DNA of 64,000 bases from Pararhodobacter zhoushanensis. Lineage in GTDB: Bacteria; Pseudomonadota; Alphaproteobacteria; Rhodobacterales; Rhodobacteraceae. A program made the position numbers and the translations under genes. Under the pieces are notes generated by a model. The model saw only the letters and a program-made list of their open reading frames with translations, was not told the origin of the DNA and made no database searches. This document shows, piece by piece, positions 1 through 9,520 of this stretch (its first letter is position 1; every line of letters starts with the position of its first letter). The DNA lies in NCBI RefSeq assembly GCF_025949695.1, contig NZ_JAPDFL010000001.1, positions 4,033,501 through 4,097,500 of the forward strand, in the 5' to 3' direction.

Positions 1-100
1 CTTCAGCCCCCTCTTTGGCTAAAGCCAAATTCACCCCCGAGGATATTTAGAGCATAAAGTTGGGCTTAACCTTTCGTTAACCATGTCCAACTTTATGCCT

Positions 101-196
101 GAAATATCCCGGGGGCGGGCCGGAACGGCCCGGCGGGGGCAGCGCCCCCGAGCGGCGCGAGCCCCCTCGATGGGGGCGAGCGCCGCCCCTGCCTTA
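101..196. repeat. GC-rich intergenic palindromic repeat, copy 1
   Basis: This block starts with AAATATCCCGGG and holds several dyads: GGGCCG/CGGCCC, GGGGGC/GCCCCC, and GCCCCC-TCGAT-GGGGGC at 161-177. A close relative lies at 9425-9515, but there the last hairpin has its arms exchanged. It sits directly downstream of the minus-strand protease gene, so a transcription-end role is plausible. That role is inferred. Confidence 0.7.
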
Positions 197-200
197 TCGG

Positions 201-1514
201 TCAGTTCAGCGCACCGGCGCGACGCAGCACGTCCGCGAAAGCGCGGGTGTCGACGGCAAGATGCGACGACGACATCTGCGGGAACGGCGGCTGCGCGTCG
301 AAGAACTGGCTGTCCACCGCGATCAGCCGCCACTCGCCGTTGATCTGGTGCAGGATCGGCGACCCGCTGTCGCCCCGGGTGGTGTCGCAGGTATGGATCA
401 TCGAGCCGTCACGATAGGCCGTGAGGATCCGGCATTCCATATGCCCCGACATATACCCGCCGGTATCCCAGCTATAGCCCGCCTGGCTCACCATGAACGT
501 CCCGGCGCTGATCGCCGACAAGTCGGTCTTGTCGAACACATAGGGCCGCACAAAGCCGATTTCGGTGCCCAGATCGCGGTCCAGCGTCAGGATCGCCCAG
601 TCGTCGCCGTTGCCCCCGTTGGGCGGGGCGCTTTGGTCCGAGTAGTCCGGCGCGACCACGCTGCTGATCACACCGGCGCGGCCTTGCTCGGCATCCCCGC
701 GCGCCCCGGCGCGGAAGCTGACCACTTTGGCCATCGCGCCATTCTCGCCCTGCAGGCAATGCGCCGCCGTCGCGATCAGGCGCGGACCGATCAGCGTTGC
801 GGTGCACGAGCCATCCTCGAGCGTCAGCAGCCCAACCGCGCGCCACGGCATTTGCGTCACATCGACCAGCACGCGGTCGTCATGGCCAAAGTAATGGTCG
901 CGCCCGGTCACAGGCCGATCCCGGCCCACGCAATCGGCGGTGTCGGTATAGGCCCGGCACGATCCGCGCCCGCTGCCCGGCTCTTCGCAGATACCGTTGA
1001 ACGCGGTTTCGCAATTGTTCGTGCGGTTGCGCAGGAAAGCCGCCGCCGCGCAATCCGATGTATCGGTGCCCGAGGTGCAGGCGCCCGTGCCGATCCCCGG
1101 CTCGTCGCATTCGTTGTCACGCGACCAGCGGCAACTCTCGTCGCCGCCGATTGACAGCGCCCGGCAATCGGACGCGTCGGTGCCCGGCGAGCACGCCCCG
1201 GTGCCGCCAAAGTTGACATCGTCGCATTCACGGTCATTGGCCCAGCGGCAGCTGTCGGTACCCAGCGAGGCCCGCACGGCCGAGGGCACCGCGTCCATCA
1301 GCCGCTGCCACGCCGCGGCCTCGGCCCGGCAATCATTGGCGTCGGTGCCATTGTCGCAGGCCCCGGTCCCCTGATAGCGCGCTTCATCGCATTCGTTGTC
1401 ATTCGCCCAGCGGCAGGTGTTTTCCTGCGCCAGTGCCGCCCCCGGCAGCCCGATCATCAGGCTGACGCCAAGGGCAAGACCCAAACGGGTCAAAGAAAGA
1501 TTGGAAAAACGCAT
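201..1514 (-). CDS. secreted trypsin-like serine protease with N-terminal Cys-rich repeats
   Basis: A 437-residue protein with an N-terminal signal peptide ending near ALAQ. Four copies of a roughly 30-residue, four-cysteine repeat follow (CRW..D.ECD....GTGAC..GTD..DC), resembling small calcium-binding LDL-receptor-A-like modules. The C-terminal half is an S1 (chymotrypsin-fold) protease: TAAHC gives the catalytic His, DDWAIL the Asp and GDSGSP the Ser, so all three catalytic residues are present. It probably cleaves extracellular or periplasmic protein. The ATG lies after a GGGGGGA stretch. It shares orientation with the secreted repeat protein upstream (1590-3386), with 75 bp between them. 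Substrate is unknown; the family call is firm. Confidence 0.88.
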   Translation of the reverse strand: MRFSNLSLTRLGLALGVSLMIGLPGAALAQENTCRWANDNECDEARYQGTGACDNGTDANDCRAEAAAWQRLMDAVPSAVRASLGTDSCRWANDRECDDVNFGGTGACSPGTDASDCRALSIGGDESCRWSRDNECDEPGIGTGACTSGTDTSDCAAAAFLRNRTNNCETAFNGICEEPGSGRGSCRAYTDTADCVGRDRPVTGRDHYFGHDDRVLVDVTQMPWRAVGLLTLEDGSCTATLIGPRLIATAAHCLQGENGAMAKVVSFRAGARGDAEQGRAGVISSVVAPDYSDQSAPPNGGNGDDWAILTLDRDLGTEIGFVRPYVFDKTDLSAISAGTFMVSQAGYSWDTGGYMSGHMECRILTAYRDGSMIHTCDTTRGDSGSPILHQINGEWRLIAVDSQFFDAQPPFPQMSSSHLAVDTRAFADVLRRAGALN

Positions 1515-1589
1515 GGGGTCCCCCCGGAAATACGCATCGGCAAAATATTCTGGTCGCCCCCCGGCACAATAGCCGGGGGCGGAACGTGC

Positions 1590-3386
1590 TCAGTGCTCGC
1601 GGTCCATGACCCATTGCGGCGAGGCAATGGTGACACCCAGCGTCGCCAGACCGCCGTCGCCGCCATAGCTGCCCGCAAAGACGGCATAGGGCCCGGGCTG
1701 CGGGTTGGGGATCATCACGCCGGGGTTCAGTTGCTCGAAATCATCGTTGCAATAGATCTGACCGTCCGGCCCGACCACGGCCAGCGTGCTGTCGACATCG
1801 CCGACCATGTAGATCATCAGCTGCGGCAGTCCGCTTTGTGCATCGACCACCAGATCCGGCTGGCTGGGCGAGAGGAACCCGGCACAGCCGGTTCCCATGC
1901 CAAAAGCCTCGGTGGTGCTGGCCTCGATATCGAAGATGATCCGCGGATCGAGCAGGGTGTCCGGCCCGAAGGACAGCGTGCCCACGGTTGGTTCGGCGGT
2001 CACGTTCAGGCTGTCGGGCGCCATCGAGCCCCCGGCCGGAACCGCACCGGCCCAGTTGGGCGACCCCATCGAGGCGTAGAGGTTATACTCGCCCGTCACG
2101 TCGGGCATATAGGCGCCGACATAGACCAGATACTCCCCCGGTTGCGCATCGGTGAAACTCAGGCCCGGGTTCAGCTCGAAACTGTCATCGTTGCACGACC
2201 AGCTGCCGTCCGGTGCGCGCACCGCCATGACCAGATCCGTCTCCGAGCGGGCGTAGAGCGAGATCATCGGCTCGGCGGCATCCAGCGTCATGACCAGATC
2301 GGGGGCCGACAGATCGGTGTATCCCCGGCAATCGCTGCTCATCGGCAACAGATTGACCGGATCAAACGCGTTGACCGGTCCCGTCGCCAACAATTGCCCC
2401 TGCCCCGCATCGCTCAGATCGAAGCTGATCGTGCCCGCGCGCGGCTCACCGTCCAGATCGACGATGACATTCGAGAACGCCGGCGCCCCGACCGAGGCGA
2501 ACAGATCATAGGTCGAGCCGTCGCCGCCCTGTCCATAGCCGCCGACAAAGATCTGATAGTCGCCTGCCGCACCGGTCAGCGTGACGCCGGGATTCAGCTC
2601 GAACACGTCATCGTTGCAATGCACCTGACCCGAGGGATCGACCACCGCCATCACCAGATCACGGTCCGAGATCGCGAAGATGCTGAAGTCGTCGCCGTCC
2701 GCATCCAGCGTCAGCACGGCATCGGCTGCATCGAACTGACTGTAGCCCCAGCAGCTTTCGGGCGCGAGCGGGCGCATTTCGGTGTTGGCATACAAAACGC
2801 CGCCCTGCACCAGATCCTGACGGCCGGTTTCGGCACTGGCGGCGAAGACGAAGCGACCGGCGCGCGGCTCGCCCAGACGGGCGACATTCAGCCCGAAGAG
2901 TTCCATGGCCGACACCGCGCGTTCGGACGCAAAGAGCCGTGCGTCAATCGTGCTGCCTTCGTCGCCGCCCAGCCAGACGGTGTAGCGGCCCGGCGCGACA
3001 CCGGCCAGTTGCGTGCTCACAAAGCCCTCGTCATCGGCCAGTGCGCATTGATACAGACCGTTCGGCGAACCCACCACCAGACTGCGCAGCCCGTCGCCTG
3101 CAGCGGTGAAGGCCAGCGTTTCCATCCGGTCCGTGACCTCGAACGCCGCCCCCGACGCTTCAGGGATCATCGCCCCCTGACAGCCGCGCACGAAGCTTGC
3201 GGCCGGGTCGGTGGCCGTCCCGAACACACGCGCACCGATCCGGGTGCTGGCATAGGGATCGGTGCCCGGCCCGATCTCGATGGCGAATCCCGAGCTTTGC
3301 GCCAATGCCACGCCCGCCGTCATCGGCAGCAACAAGGCCGCTGCGGCAGTACTCATTGACAATCGGGTCCGTTGAATACGCGTCAT
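1590..3386 (-). CDS. secreted repeat protein of unknown function
   Basis: A 598-residue protein with a signal peptide (cleavage probably after GVALAQ). The body is built from about four copies of a 110-130 residue unit. Each ends in a recognisable block with a Val/Ala-rich strand, CNDD, NPG and then a Y.V/IFVG.Y strand, and carries one or two conserved Cys. The pattern resembles beta-sandwich bacterial pre-peptidase-C-type or calcium-binding repeats, but I do not recognise a named family. The ATG is preceded by AAGGA at good spacing. It is divergent from metG and in line with the S1 protease downstream; the pair may act together outside the cell, which is inference. Confidence 0.75.
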   Translation of the reverse strand: MTRIQRTRLSMSTAAAALLLPMTAGVALAQSSGFAIEIGPGTDPYASTRIGARVFGTATDPAASFVRGCQGAMIPEASGAAFEVTDRMETLAFTAAGDGLRSLVVGSPNGLYQCALADDEGFVSTQLAGVAPGRYTVWLGGDEGSTIDARLFASERAVSAMELFGLNVARLGEPRAGRFVFAASAETGRQDLVQGGVLYANTEMRPLAPESCWGYSQFDAADAVLTLDADGDDFSIFAISDRDLVMAVVDPSGQVHCNDDVFELNPGVTLTGAAGDYQIFVGGYGQGGDGSTYDLFASVGAPAFSNVIVDLDGEPRAGTISFDLSDAGQGQLLATGPVNAFDPVNLLPMSSDCRGYTDLSAPDLVMTLDAAEPMISLYARSETDLVMAVRAPDGSWSCNDDSFELNPGLSFTDAQPGEYLVYVGAYMPDVTGEYNLYASMGSPNWAGAVPAGGSMAPDSLNVTAEPTVGTLSFGPDTLLDPRIIFDIEASTTEAFGMGTGCAGFLSPSQPDLVVDAQSGLPQLMIYMVGDVDSTLAVVGPDGQIYCNDDFEQLNPGVMIPNPQPGPYAVFAGSYGGDGGLATLGVTIASPQWVMDREH

Positions 3387-3562
3387 TACAATTCCTTTTT
3401 AGCTTCGGCAGATGCCAACGACGAAAGCTTGCCTTGTGCGCTTGGCTGGCGTCAATCACCTTGCCGTCTTCTCACGGCAAGGTGCACTGGGGATGGAAGC
3501 AAGCGCCACGTTGCTGTAAGGATGGGCAAATCCGGCATACGGCAAGACAGGGACATCCCCAC

Positions 3563-5293
3563 ATGGCGCGCATCCTTATCACCTCTGCGTTACCTTATAT
3601 CAATGGGATCAAGCACTTGGGCAATCTGGTTGGCAGCCAGTTGCCCGCAGATCTCTATGCCCGCTACATGCGGGCCCGGGGCCATGAGGTCATGTTCATC
3701 TGCGCAACCGATGAACACGGCACCCCGGCCGAGCTGGCCGCAGCCAAGGCGGGCAAGCCGGTGGCCGAGTATTGCGCCGAAATGCATGATGTTCAGGCCG
3801 AACTGGCGAATGGTTTCAAGCTGTCGTTTGACCATTATGGCCGCTCGTCCAGCCCCGAAAACCACCAGCTGACGCAGCATATGGCCGGGCGCCTGAAAGC
3901 GGCGGGCCTTATTTCCGAAGTCAGCGAAAAGCAGGTCTATTCCAACGCCGATGGCCGCTTCCTTCCCGACCGCTATATCGAGGGCACCTGCCCCAACTGC
4001 GGCTATGACCGGGCGCGCGGCGACCAGTGCGAGAATTGCACCAAGCAGCTGGATCCGACCGACCTGATCAACCCGCGCTCGGCGATCTCGGGCTCGACCG
4101 ATCTGGAAGTGCGCGAGACCAAGCACCTGTTCCTGCGTCAGAAGTCGATGCGTGACAGCCTGCGCGACTGGATCAAGTCCAAGACCGACTGGCCGATCCT
4201 GACCACCTCGATCGCGCTGAAATGGCTTGATGACGGCGACGGGCTGCAGGACCGGGGCATCACCCGCGATCTGGACTGGGGCATTGCGGTCAAGGACGGA
4301 CAGAACGACTGGCCGGGCATGGAGGGCAAGGTCTTTTACGTCTGGTTCGACGCGCCCATCGAATACATCGCCGCCACCGCCGAATGGGCCCATGCGCAGG
4401 GGCTGGGCGATGACGCCTGGGAGCGCTGGTGGCGCGAGGACAAGGGTGCCGCCGACGTGCGCTATGTCGAGTTCATGGGCAAGGACAACGTCCCCTTCCA
4501 CACGCTCAGCTTCCCCGCCACGCTGATGGGTGCCAATTTCGACGGCACCGAGCCGTGGAAGCTGGTCGATTACATCAAGTCGTTCAACTACCTGAACTAT
4601 GACGGTGGCCAGTTCAGCACGTCGCAGGGTCGCGGCGTGTTCATGGATCAGGCGCTCAGCCTGCTGCCCGCCGATTACTGGCGCTGGTGGCTGCTCAGCC
4701 ACGCGCCGGAATCGTCCGACAGCGAGTTTACCTGGGAGAATTTTCAGGCCTCGGCCAACAAGGATCTGGCCGATGTGCTGGGCAACCTTGTCAGCCGCGT
4801 CACCAAGTTCTGCCGCTCGAAATTCGGCGAAGTGGTGCCCGAGGGCGGCGAAACCGGCGCGCGTGAAGCGCAGCTGGTGGCCGACCTGACCGCGAAGATC
4901 CGCAGCTACGAGCAGCTGATGGAAGCGATGGAAGTGCGCAAATCGGCCAATGAATTGCGCGCGATCTGGGTGCTGGGCAACGAGTATCTGCAAGAGGCAG
5001 CACCCTGGTCAACCTTCAAGACCGACCCTGCCCTAGCGGCCGCCCAGATCCGTCTGGCGCTGAACCTGATCCGGCTTTACGCCGTGCTCTCGCAGCCCTT
5101 CATCCCCGAGGCGGCGCAATCCACCATGACCGCGATGGCGTCCGACGACTGGCGCTGGCCGAATGACGTGGCCGCTGCCCTTCAGTTGCTGCCCGCCGGT
5201 CACGCGTTTACCACGCCCGAGGTGCTGTTCACCAAGATCACCGACGAGCAGCGCGAAGACTGGCAAAGCCGCTTTGCCGGGGTGCGTAGCTGA
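3563..5293 (+). CDS. metG: methionyl-tRNA synthetase
   Basis: A 576-residue class I aminoacyl-tRNA synthetase that charges tRNA-Met. The HIGH-type signature is HLGN at residues 18-21 after SALPYING. A single four-Cys zinc knuckle uses C143/C146/C156/C159, and the KMSKS loop appears as FSTSQG near residue 351, the variant seen in type-2 MetRS. The length fits the alphaproteobacterial form without the C-terminal tRNA-binding extension. The start ATG at 3563 begins [12 protein letters not shown], where the family starts; the frame stays open upstream but shows no family sequence. A hairpin with a T-run follows the gene. Confidence 0.97.
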   Translation: MARILITSALPYINGIKHLGNLVGSQLPADLYARYMRARGHEVMFICATDEHGTPAELAAAKAGKPVAEYCAEMHDVQAELANGFKLSFDHYGRSSSPENHQLTQHMAGRLKAAGLISEVSEKQVYSNADGRFLPDRYIEGTCPNCGYDRARGDQCENCTKQLDPTDLINPRSAISGSTDLEVRETKHLFLRQKSMRDSLRDWIKSKTDWPILTTSIALKWLDDGDGLQDRGITRDLDWGIAVKDGQNDWPGMEGKVFYVWFDAPIEYIAATAEWAHAQGLGDDAWERWWREDKGAADVRYVEFMGKDNVPFHTLSFPATLMGANFDGTEPWKLVDYIKSFNYLNYDGGQFSTSQGRGVFMDQALSLLPADYWRWWLLSHAPESSDSEFTWENFQASANKDLADVLGNLVSRVTKFCRSKFGEVVPEGGETGAREAQLVADLTAKIRSYEQLMEAMEVRKSANELRAIWVLGNEYLQEAAPWSTFKTDPALAAAQIRLALNLIRLYAVLSQPFIPEAAQSTMTAMASDDWRWPNDVAAALQLLPAGHAFTTPEVLFTKITDEQREDWQSRFAGVRS

Positions 5294-5343
5294 CCGGCTG
5301 TCGCCGCCGGGTTGACGCGAGATCATCCTGTACACGACCCTGA

Positions 5344-5372
5344 CCCCGCCCGCTGATTTTGGGCGGGGTTTT
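5344..5372 (+). terminator. rho-independent terminator of metG
   Basis: CCCCGCCC (5344-5351), a 9-nt loop and GGGCGGGG (5361-5368) form a perfect 8-bp stem followed by TTTT. It lies 50 bp after the metG stop and 20 bp before the next start codon. Confidence 0.85.
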
Positions 5373-5391
5373 ACATGGGTCATTTTTTGTT

Positions 5392-6342
5392 ATGAAATCT
5401 AAACCATTCAGGGCTTTTGCCCTTTCCTCTGCGCTGGCATTGCTTGCCCTTCCGGGTCTGGCGCAGGTCGCCTTGACACCGTTGAGCGTCACGGCACGCG
5501 CGTATGAATCGGCCAGCAACTGGCAGGAACGGCCTTACCGCCCTGCCGGTCTGGTCGAAACCGTGCGCATTCCGGGGCATGTGCTGGTCGATGTGCGCGC
5601 GGTGTTCGACGGGCCGTGGTCCGACAGCATCGAGCGCGTGCAGGCCAACACCCGCGACATCCTGCTGGTGCTGCCCGACGGGACCGAGCTGGAGGCGCAG
5701 GGCAGCTATGCGACCTGGGGCCAGTTGAGCCTGCAATCGCGAACGATGTCCGCCCGCCGCCCGCGCAACTTTCCGGACGAGGATCAGGATGTCTATTGGA
5801 ACGGCATGTTCCGCGTGCCCAAGGGCGTGAACACCGCAACATTGCGCATCGGCGGCGACGATGTGCGCTTTGAGGGTCAGGTCAGCATCCCTGGCCCGGG
5901 GATGGAAGAGGACGCAGCGTCCTTCGCCAGCTTCCGCCCCACCGCCGTGCGCCGCTTCCGCACGGTCGCGCTGGAGGATGGGCGTGGGGATGAGATGATG
6001 ACCTCGACCATAACCGCCCCCGCCGGGATGGTGCTGGCCGAGGTCGAGATCGAGGTGACGGGCGTGACCTCGAACCAGGTGGACGGCGGCGACCGCTTTA
6101 CCTGGAACACGCATAACTTCCGGCTGGTCGACGGGTCCGGTGCGACGATGGGGATGATCGGCGAACGCTTCATGCGCCGCATCCTCGATCCGCAGTTCAA
6201 CGGCACCGATATCGGCGATGCAGCCGAGCGCACGGTGATCTGGGTGGTGCCCGAAGGGCTGACCGAGGCGCGGCTGCTGTTCGGCGAGACCGAGGTGGCG
6301 CGGGTCGCACTGGGAACGGCGGCGATCACCGAGACGGATTGA
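5392..6342 (+). CDS. exported hypothetical protein
   Basis: A 316-residue protein beginning MKSKPFRAF, with a signal peptide ending at GLAQ. The mature part looks like two beta-rich domains: one of about 150 residues containing LLVLPDGTELEAQG, and one from about residue 185 with V.VEIEVTG..SNQ and WVVPEG. It has no cysteines, obvious active site or membrane segment. I do not recognise the family. The ATG at 5392 is chosen over an in-frame TTG upstream because it starts the signal peptide directly. The gene is monocistronic between the metG terminator and a GC-rich hairpin. Confidence 0.7.
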   Translation: MKSKPFRAFALSSALALLALPGLAQVALTPLSVTARAYESASNWQERPYRPAGLVETVRIPGHVLVDVRAVFDGPWSDSIERVQANTRDILLVLPDGTELEAQGSYATWGQLSLQSRTMSARRPRNFPDEDQDVYWNGMFRVPKGVNTATLRIGGDDVRFEGQVSIPGPGMEEDAASFASFRPTAVRRFRTVALEDGRGDEMMTSTITAPAGMVLAEVEIEVTGVTSNQVDGGDRFTWNTHNFRLVDGSGATMGMIGERFMRRILDPQFNGTDIGDAAERTVIWVVPEGLTEARLLFGETEVARVALGTAAITETD

Positions 6343-6379
6343 CGAAGCGTCGGGGGGCTGCCGCCCCCGAACCCCCCGC

Positions 6380-6409
6380 CCGGGGGAGGGGGCACGCCCC
6401 CTCCCCCGG
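6380..6409 (+). terminator. perfect 14-bp GC hairpin, possible transcription end
   Basis: CCGGGGGAGGGGGC (6380-6393) and its exact complement (6396-6409) are separated by AC. It lies 38 bp after the stop of the exported protein. There is no T-tract, so it may be a repeat-family element rather than a true terminator. Confidence 0.45.
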
Positions 6410-6490
6410 ACCCCTCCCGTGGATATTTAAGGACAGATGATGGGGCGCGATTTCGATTGCGCGTGCGGATGGCTGCGCTAGGCTTGGGGC

Positions 6491-6742
6491 ATGTTCACCA
6501 TCGAGCACGAATTTGACGCCACCGTGATCACCCTTATCGACGAGGGGGAAACCCCCTTGCATGAGGATGTGATCATCGAAAGCCACGACGCGGGCGTGTC
6601 GTTGTTGCAGGTCGATCCCGACACCGACGAGGTCAGCGCGGTACATCTGTCGATGCACCAGCTCAAGGAATTGAGCGCGGCGCTGGATCTGCCCGAGGGC
6701 GTGTACCGGCTGCGGCCGACGGGCAATCCTCAGTCCAGCTGA
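6491..6742 (+). CDS. small acidic hypothetical protein
   Basis: An 83-residue acidic protein (MFTIEHEFD...) with alternating strand-like segments and a helix near its C-terminal end (LKELSAAL). There is no signal peptide, membrane segment or metal motif, and I do not recognise the family. Its 3' end overlaps the convergent DUF167 gene by 13 bp. Composition matches flanking host genes, which supports real coding. Confidence 0.65.
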   Translation: MFTIEHEFDATVITLIDEGETPLHEDVIIESHDAGVSLLQVDPDTDEVSAVHLSMHQLKELSAALDLPEGVYRLRPTGNPQSS

Positions 6743-6981
6743 AACAGCTTGTCGCGGGCCGTCTGGCCGCGCAGCAGGGTGAGCCTTGTGGGCGCGACGC
6801 CCAGCGATTTCGCTAAAATTTTACGAATCGCGTCATTGGCCTTGCCGTCCTCAGGGGCGGCGGTCACCCAGATCTTGAGCACATCGCCGTCTTCAACCGC
6901 GTTGCGTCGGGCTTTGGGGGTCGCACGGACGTTGAGCCGCGCGCCGGGAAGCGCGCGGGCCGAGAGGTCCGGCAGGCTCAT
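6730..6981 (-). CDS. DUF167 (YggU-like) family protein
   Basis: An 83-residue protein with the family core: LNVRATPKARRN, then WVTAAPEDGKANDA and a helix ILAKSLGV, ending in the LLRGQTARDK strand. YggU-type proteins are small alpha/beta proteins of unknown function. The ATG overlaps the stop of the upstream dehydratase gene as ATGA, implying translational coupling in a minus-strand operon. Confidence 0.88.
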   Translation of the reverse strand: MSLPDLSARALPGARLNVRATPKARRNAVEDGDVLKIWVTAAPEDGKANDAIRKILAKSLGVAPTRLTLLRGQTARDKLFQLD

Positions 6982-7925
6982 GTCGCCAGCGCACGGGCCA
7001 TCATCGCGCGGTCGACGTTCCCGCCCGAGGCGACAGCGATCACCGGCCCGGTGCCGGGGCGGAAGAGGGCCGCTGCCAGCGCCACCGCCCCGCCCGGTTC
7101 CAGCACGATCTTGAGCCGGTCATGCGCCAGCGCCATGGCGCGGAGCGCCTCGTCCTCGCTCACCACCAGCCCCGGACCGCACAGATCGCGCAAGAGGGGC
7201 CAGGTCAGGTCGCCGGTCTCGGGCGTGATGATCGCGTCGCAGATCGAGCCCGAGAGCCGCTCGTTGCGCAGCCGCTGGCCTGCCGCCTGCGAGCGCGCCA
7301 CATCGTCGAACCCCTCCGGCTCGCAGGGTCGCACCACCATGCCGCGCGCCCGCGCCGCCAGCGCCAGCGCGATGCCCGAGGTCAGCCCGCCGCCGCCGCA
7401 GGGGACCAGCACCTCGGCCACCGTCACCCCTGCCTCGGCCGCCTGTTCGGCGATCTCCAGCCCGGTGGTGCCCTGACCCGCGATGACCTCGGCCATGTCG
7501 AAGGGCTTGATCAACGTCAGCCCCCGTTCGGACGCGATCTTTGCGCCCAGCGCGTCGCGGTCGACGGTGGCGCGGTCATAGGTGATCACCTCGGCCCCCA
7601 GCGCGCGGGTATTGGCCAGCTTGATCGCGGGCGAGTCGGCGGGCATGACAATCACCGCCGGGATACCGTGCAGCTTCGCCGCCAAGGCCACGCCCTGCGC
7701 GTGGTTGCCCGACGAATAGGCCAGCACCCCCGCCGGTTTCAGCGCCGAGACCGCATTCCACGCGCCGCGAAACTTGAACGAGCCGGTGTGCTGCAGGCAT
7801 TCGGCCTTCACATAGACCGGCCGCCCGGCGATCTCGTCCAGAAAGGGCGAGGTCAGCAGGGGCGTGCGTCGCGCGTGGCCAGCCAGCCGCGCGGCAGCGG
7901 CGTCGATCATCGTGATATCGCTCAT
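6978..7925 (-). CDS. threonine/serine dehydratase-like PLP enzyme
   Basis: A 315-residue fold-type II PLP enzyme. GSFKFRG holds the Schiff-base lysine (K51), SSGNHAQG is the phosphate/carboxylate loop and PCGGGG the PLP phosphate-binding glycine loop. Catabolic threonine dehydratases of about 320 residues without a C-terminal ACT domain deaminate threonine or serine to the 2-oxo acid. A serine racemase or hydroxyaspartate dehydratase cannot be excluded. The gene overlaps by 4 nt with both neighbours (alpha/beta hydrolase upstream, DUF167 downstream). Confidence 0.88.
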   Translation of the reverse strand: MSDITMIDAAAARLAGHARRTPLLTSPFLDEIAGRPVYVKAECLQHTGSFKFRGAWNAVSALKPAGVLAYSSGNHAQGVALAAKLHGIPAVIVMPADSPAIKLANTRALGAEVITYDRATVDRDALGAKIASERGLTLIKPFDMAEVIAGQGTTGLEIAEQAAEAGVTVAEVLVPCGGGGLTSGIALALAARARGMVVRPCEPEGFDDVARSQAAGQRLRNERLSGSICDAIITPETGDLTWPLLRDLCGPGLVVSEDEALRAMALAHDRLKIVLEPGGAVALAAALFRPGTGPVIAVASGGNVDRAMMARALAT

Positions 7926-8740
7926 ATCAGCAGTCCCAGAAAACGGTGGATGGCGCGCAGTGCCTCGGGTTCGTCAAGGAAGGGGATATGCGCGCGGTCG
8001 GGCACTTCCTCGTAGATCATGGCGGGCGCGCGGTCGGCCATCTCATCCGCCGTCGCCTGCGTCAGCAGATCCGAATTCGCCCCGCGGATCAGCGCCAGCG
8101 GCTTGGCCGTGCAGGCGTCAAACAGCGGCCAGGCATCGGCGGCAGGTGCTTTCATCGCCTCAAGGAAGGCGGTGCGCAGCGCCGGGTCATAGGTCAGATC
8201 AAGGCCCTGATCGGTCAGGATATAATGCTTCTTGGCCTCTTCCATCCAGCGGCTGGGCGGCACCTCGAACCCGTCCATCATGTGCTCCAGCGCCACAGCC
8301 ATCGCGGCATAGCTGCGCGCCGAGGGGGCGCGGCCGATATAGTCGCCAATCCGCGCCAGCCCCAGCGGTTCGATCACCGGGCCGACATCGTTCAGGATCA
8401 GCCCGCGCACCCGGTCGGGGGCGACGGCGCTCAGATACATGCCGATCAGCCCGCCGCGCGAGGTGCCCAGAATTGCCGCACTCTCGATCCCCAGATGGTC
8501 GAGCAGCGCCAGCGCATCGGCCCCCTCCTGCACGATGGTATAGCTCTCGGCCCCGGTCCAGTCCGACTGACCGCGCCCGCGATAATCCATGCGGATCAGG
8601 CGCAGAGGGGGAAGATGCGGGGCAAGGTAATCAAAGTCCGAGGAATTGCGCGTCAGCCCGGCAAGGCAGAGCAGCGGAATGCCGTGCCCCTCGTCGGTGA
8701 AATAGAGGCGCGCACCATCGGCGGCGGTGAAATGGGGCAT
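7922..8740 (-). CDS. alpha/beta hydrolase
   Basis: A 272-residue cytosolic alpha/beta hydrolase. The nucleophile elbow is GTSRGG (S94), preceded by the strand LIRMDYRGRGQSD. The C-terminal segment holds the likely catalytic His in DRAHIPFLDEPEAL. It has no signal peptide. Substrate is unknown. It is the first gene of the operon with the dehydratase and DUF167 genes (4-nt overlap). Confidence 0.88.
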   Translation of the reverse strand: MPHFTAADGARLYFTDEGHGIPLLCLAGLTRNSSDFDYLAPHLPPLRLIRMDYRGRGQSDWTGAESYTIVQEGADALALLDHLGIESAAILGTSRGGLIGMYLSAVAPDRVRGLILNDVGPVIEPLGLARIGDYIGRAPSARSYAAMAVALEHMMDGFEVPPSRWMEEAKKHYILTDQGLDLTYDPALRTAFLEAMKAPAADAWPLFDACTAKPLALIRGANSDLLTQATADEMADRAPAMIYEEVPDRAHIPFLDEPEALRAIHRFLGLLI

Positions 8741-8795
8741 GGGCCGAACTCTCGTTTTGACGCACTAGACCACGCGGTACGGGGGCGGGCAAGGT

Positions 8796-9395
8796 TCAGA
8801 GCAGCGCGCGGGCGATCAAGTCGGCTTCCAGCGCCTCAGGCGTGGTGAAGAGATGCGCGGCCATGCCGACGGCTTGCGCGCCGGTCACATTGGCGGGGCT
8901 GTCATCGATGAACAGGCAGTCCTGCGCCTGCACGCCGTTGCGCGCAAGCAGGCGCTCAAAGATTGCGGGTTCAGGCTTGAGCAGTTTCTCGAAACCCGAC
9001 ACCACGACATCCTCGAACACCCCACCCAGACGCGGATGCACCTGCAGCGCCACCGGCCATGTCTCGGCGGCGAAATTGGTGATCGCGAACAGCCGGTGCC
9101 CGCGCGCCTTGAGCCGGTCAAGCAGATCCCATGTTCCGCTGATCGGCTCGGCAATCGTCTCGCCAAACCGCGCGACATACGTGCTCAACGGCCCGCTCTG
9201 CCCGGGATGCGCCGCTTCCAGCGCCGCAATCCCCTCGGCAAAGGGCCGCCCGCCGTCCTGGGTGTAATTCCAGTCGGCAAACCCGACGGCCTCAAGATAG
9301 TCCAAAGCCTCATCCCGATCAGGATACACATGCGCCACCGCCCGCTCAGGCCGCCAGCGGATCAGCACATTGCCAACATCGAAAACCACGTTCAC
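8796..9395 (-). CDS. HAD-superfamily hydrolase (YihX-like)
   Basis: A 199-residue HAD subclass IA protein. Motif I is VVFDVGNVL: the nucleophile Asp is present and the +2 acid is replaced by Gly, as in YihX-type phosphatases. Motif II is FAITNF, Lys follows in the EKLLKPEP segment, and motif IV is CLFIDDSPAN. It probably hydrolyses a small phosphate ester. The GTG at 9395 (MNVVFDVG) is preferred because it follows a G-rich SD-like stretch; the longer frame reads into a repeat element. Confidence 0.85.
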   Translation of the reverse strand: MNVVFDVGNVLIRWRPERAVAHVYPDRDEALDYLEAVGFADWNYTQDGGRPFAEGIAALEAAHPGQSGPLSTYVARFGETIAEPISGTWDLLDRLKARGHRLFAITNFAAETWPVALQVHPRLGGVFEDVVVSGFEKLLKPEPAIFERLLARNGVQAQDCLFIDDSPANVTGAQAVGMAAHLFTTPEALEADLIARALL

Positions 9396-9424
9396 CGCAA
9401 CCCCCTGCCCCTGTTTCTTTGCTC

Positions 9425-9515
9425 TGAAAATATCCCGGGGGGCGGGCCGGAACGGCCCGGTGGGGGGCAGCGCCCCCCGGCGGCGCGAGGGGGCTCGATG
9501 CCCCCGAGCGCCGCC
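9425..9515. repeat. GC-rich intergenic palindromic repeat, copy 2
   Basis: Closely matches the copy at 101-196, starting AAAATATCCCGGG. The terminal hairpin is GGGGGC-TCGAT-GCCCCC (9489-9505), the arm-swapped version of copy 1. It lies between the HAD gene start and the end of the SDR gene. Confidence 0.7.
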
Positions 9516-9520
9516 CCCCT

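Noticed and set aside
1593..3359. Long plus-strand open frame opposite the secreted repeat protein
   Set aside because: Rich in Arg/His/Gln with no domain or signal peptide; it is the antisense shadow of the minus-strand gene with clear export signal and repeats.
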